This document shows positions 4,772 through 5,143 of a stretch of DNA of 5,143 nt, one piece after another. The translations under genes were made by a program, and so were the position numbers. How positions within the stretch are numbered: the stretch's first letter is position 1; every line of letters starts with the position of its first letter. This DNA comes from Bacteroidaceae bacterium (GTDB lineage Bacteria; Bacteroidota; Bacteroidia; Bacteroidales; Bacteroidaceae). Under the pieces are notes generated by a model, which saw only the letters and a program-made list of their open reading frames with translations, was not told where the DNA came from and did not search any database. Location: NCBI GenBank assembly GCA_030843315.1, contig JAUUPT010000132.1, positions 1 to 5,143 on the forward strand, given 5' to 3'.

Positions 4772-4821
4772 CGGCAAAATAGAAGTAGGATTTAATAGAT
4801 ATAATTTTAATACTTACAGTT

Positions 4822-5043
4822 ATGTATTGGACGTTAGAATTAGCATCGAAACTGGAAGATGCTCCTTGGCCGGCAACCAAGGATGAATTGATAGATTATG
4901 CCATGCGTTCGGGTGCCCCTCTTGAAGTGATTGAAAATCTGCAAGAAATGGAAGATGAAGGCGAGATTTATGAAAGCATTGAAGATATTTGGCCCGATTA
5001 CCCCAGTAAGGAAGATTTCTTCTTCAACGAAGAGGAGTATTAG
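4822..5043 (+). CDS. Small acidic DUF2795 protein (73 aa)
   Basis: A short cytoplasmic protein of the DUF2795 family, recognised from W-P-A-T-K-D-E-L-I-D-Y-A (16-27), then G-A-P-L-E-V-I-E-N-L-Q (31-41), Y-E-S-I-E-D-I-W-P-D-Y (50-60) and the acidic aromatic tail. This pattern is strongly conserved among Bacteroidales homologues as I remember them. Function is not established. It is strikingly acidic, with 22 Asp/Glu against 4 Lys/Arg, and has three tryptophans and no cysteine. There is no signal peptide or membrane segment. The start is the only Met that includes the conserved N-terminal M-Y-W-T-L-E-L-A-S-K-L. It has its own promoter 70 bases after the adenosyltransferase stop and is followed by a strong terminator, so it may be well expressed as a single-gene transcript. 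Confidence 0.9.
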   Translation: MYWTLELASKLEDAPWPATKDELIDYAMRSGAPLEVIENLQEMEDEGEIYESIEDIWPDYPSKEDFFFNEEEY

Positions 5044-5087
5044 CGCCGAAACGGGAAAAGGCCTTATGTATAGGCTAATGGAAAAAG

Positions 5088-5123
5088 AAAGAGGTTGTGT
5101 CAAAATGCTGGCACAACCTCTTT
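5088..5123 (+). terminator. Rho-independent terminator after the DUF2795 gene
   Basis: AAAGAGGTTGTG (5088-5099) pairs perfectly with CACAACCTCTTT (5112-5123). A U-G and a C-G pair can extend the 12-bp stem inward, leaving a loop of about eight bases. The right arm runs into T-rich sequence (TTTT at 5121-5124, then CATCTTTT). The left flank is A-rich (GAAAAAGAAA), so it could also terminate transcription coming from the right. It lies 45 bases after the DUF2795 stop. Confidence 0.9.
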
Positions 5124-5143
5124 TCATCTTTTACAGTCCGGTT

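Noticed and set aside
5060..5076. Hairpin GCCT/AGGC before the main terminator
   Set aside because: Only four base pairs with a seven-base loop and no T-run; the strong stem at 5088-5123 explains termination.
4840..5127. Minus-strand open frame opposite the DUF2795 gene
   Set aside because: It is antisense to a conserved small gene, begins inside the terminator hairpin and shows no family signature.

Overview
The window looks like chromosomal DNA from a member of the Bacteroidales, most likely Bacteroides or a close relative. The evidence is fourfold. Starts lack Shine-Dalgarno sequences and follow AT-rich leaders. Promoters match the Bacteroides -33 TTTG / -7 TAnnTTTG pattern. One lipoprotein carries an acidic surface-export signal (C-S-N-D-D-D-D) after its lipidated cysteine. 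The protein families present (DUF2795, PD40 propellers, small outer-membrane barrels) are typical of the group. No rRNA, tRNA, transposase or phage gene is visible.

Layout: positions 25-2105 on the minus strand hold a tight three-gene unit. In transcription order it encodes a periplasmic six-blade TolB/PD40-like propeller, an outer-membrane beta-barrel and a probably surface-exposed lipocalin-like lipoprotein, with gaps of only 20 and 15 bases. A promoter lies just upstream of the propeller gene. Next, also on the minus strand, is a PAP2-family phosphatase (2227-2982) with its own -7 element. From 3517 the plus strand carries a divergent set: a methyltransferase-like protein, a PduO-type cob(I)alamin adenosyltransferase 38 bases later, and a small acidic DUF2795 protein with its own promoter. 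A strong hairpin terminator closes the set.

The most unusual part is the roughly 530-base divergent intergenic region (2983-3516). It contains a pair of GGTATACC palindromes upstream of the PAP2 -7 element. Beyond them are four head-to-tail copies of a 22-base near-palindrome whose differences compensate each other across the dyad. A second, unrelated family of 22-base units follows, about three and a half copies forward on one side of the palindromes and one reversed copy on the other. The reversed copy and the first forward copy give a perfect 17-base inverted repeat enclosing the palindromes. Unit length 22 is not a multiple of 3, so the array is unlikely to be coding. It lies upstream of both flanking promoters, which suggests a regulatory or mobile repeat cassette, or a structured RNA, but its function is unknown to me.

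The envelope genes on the left (propeller, barrel, surface lipoprotein, PAP2 phosphatase) all act outside the cytoplasm. The right-hand genes are cytoplasmic: the adenosyltransferase makes coenzyme B12 for B12-dependent enzymes, and the roles of its two neighbours are not established. The right-hand operon is visibly richer in G+C than its surroundings.
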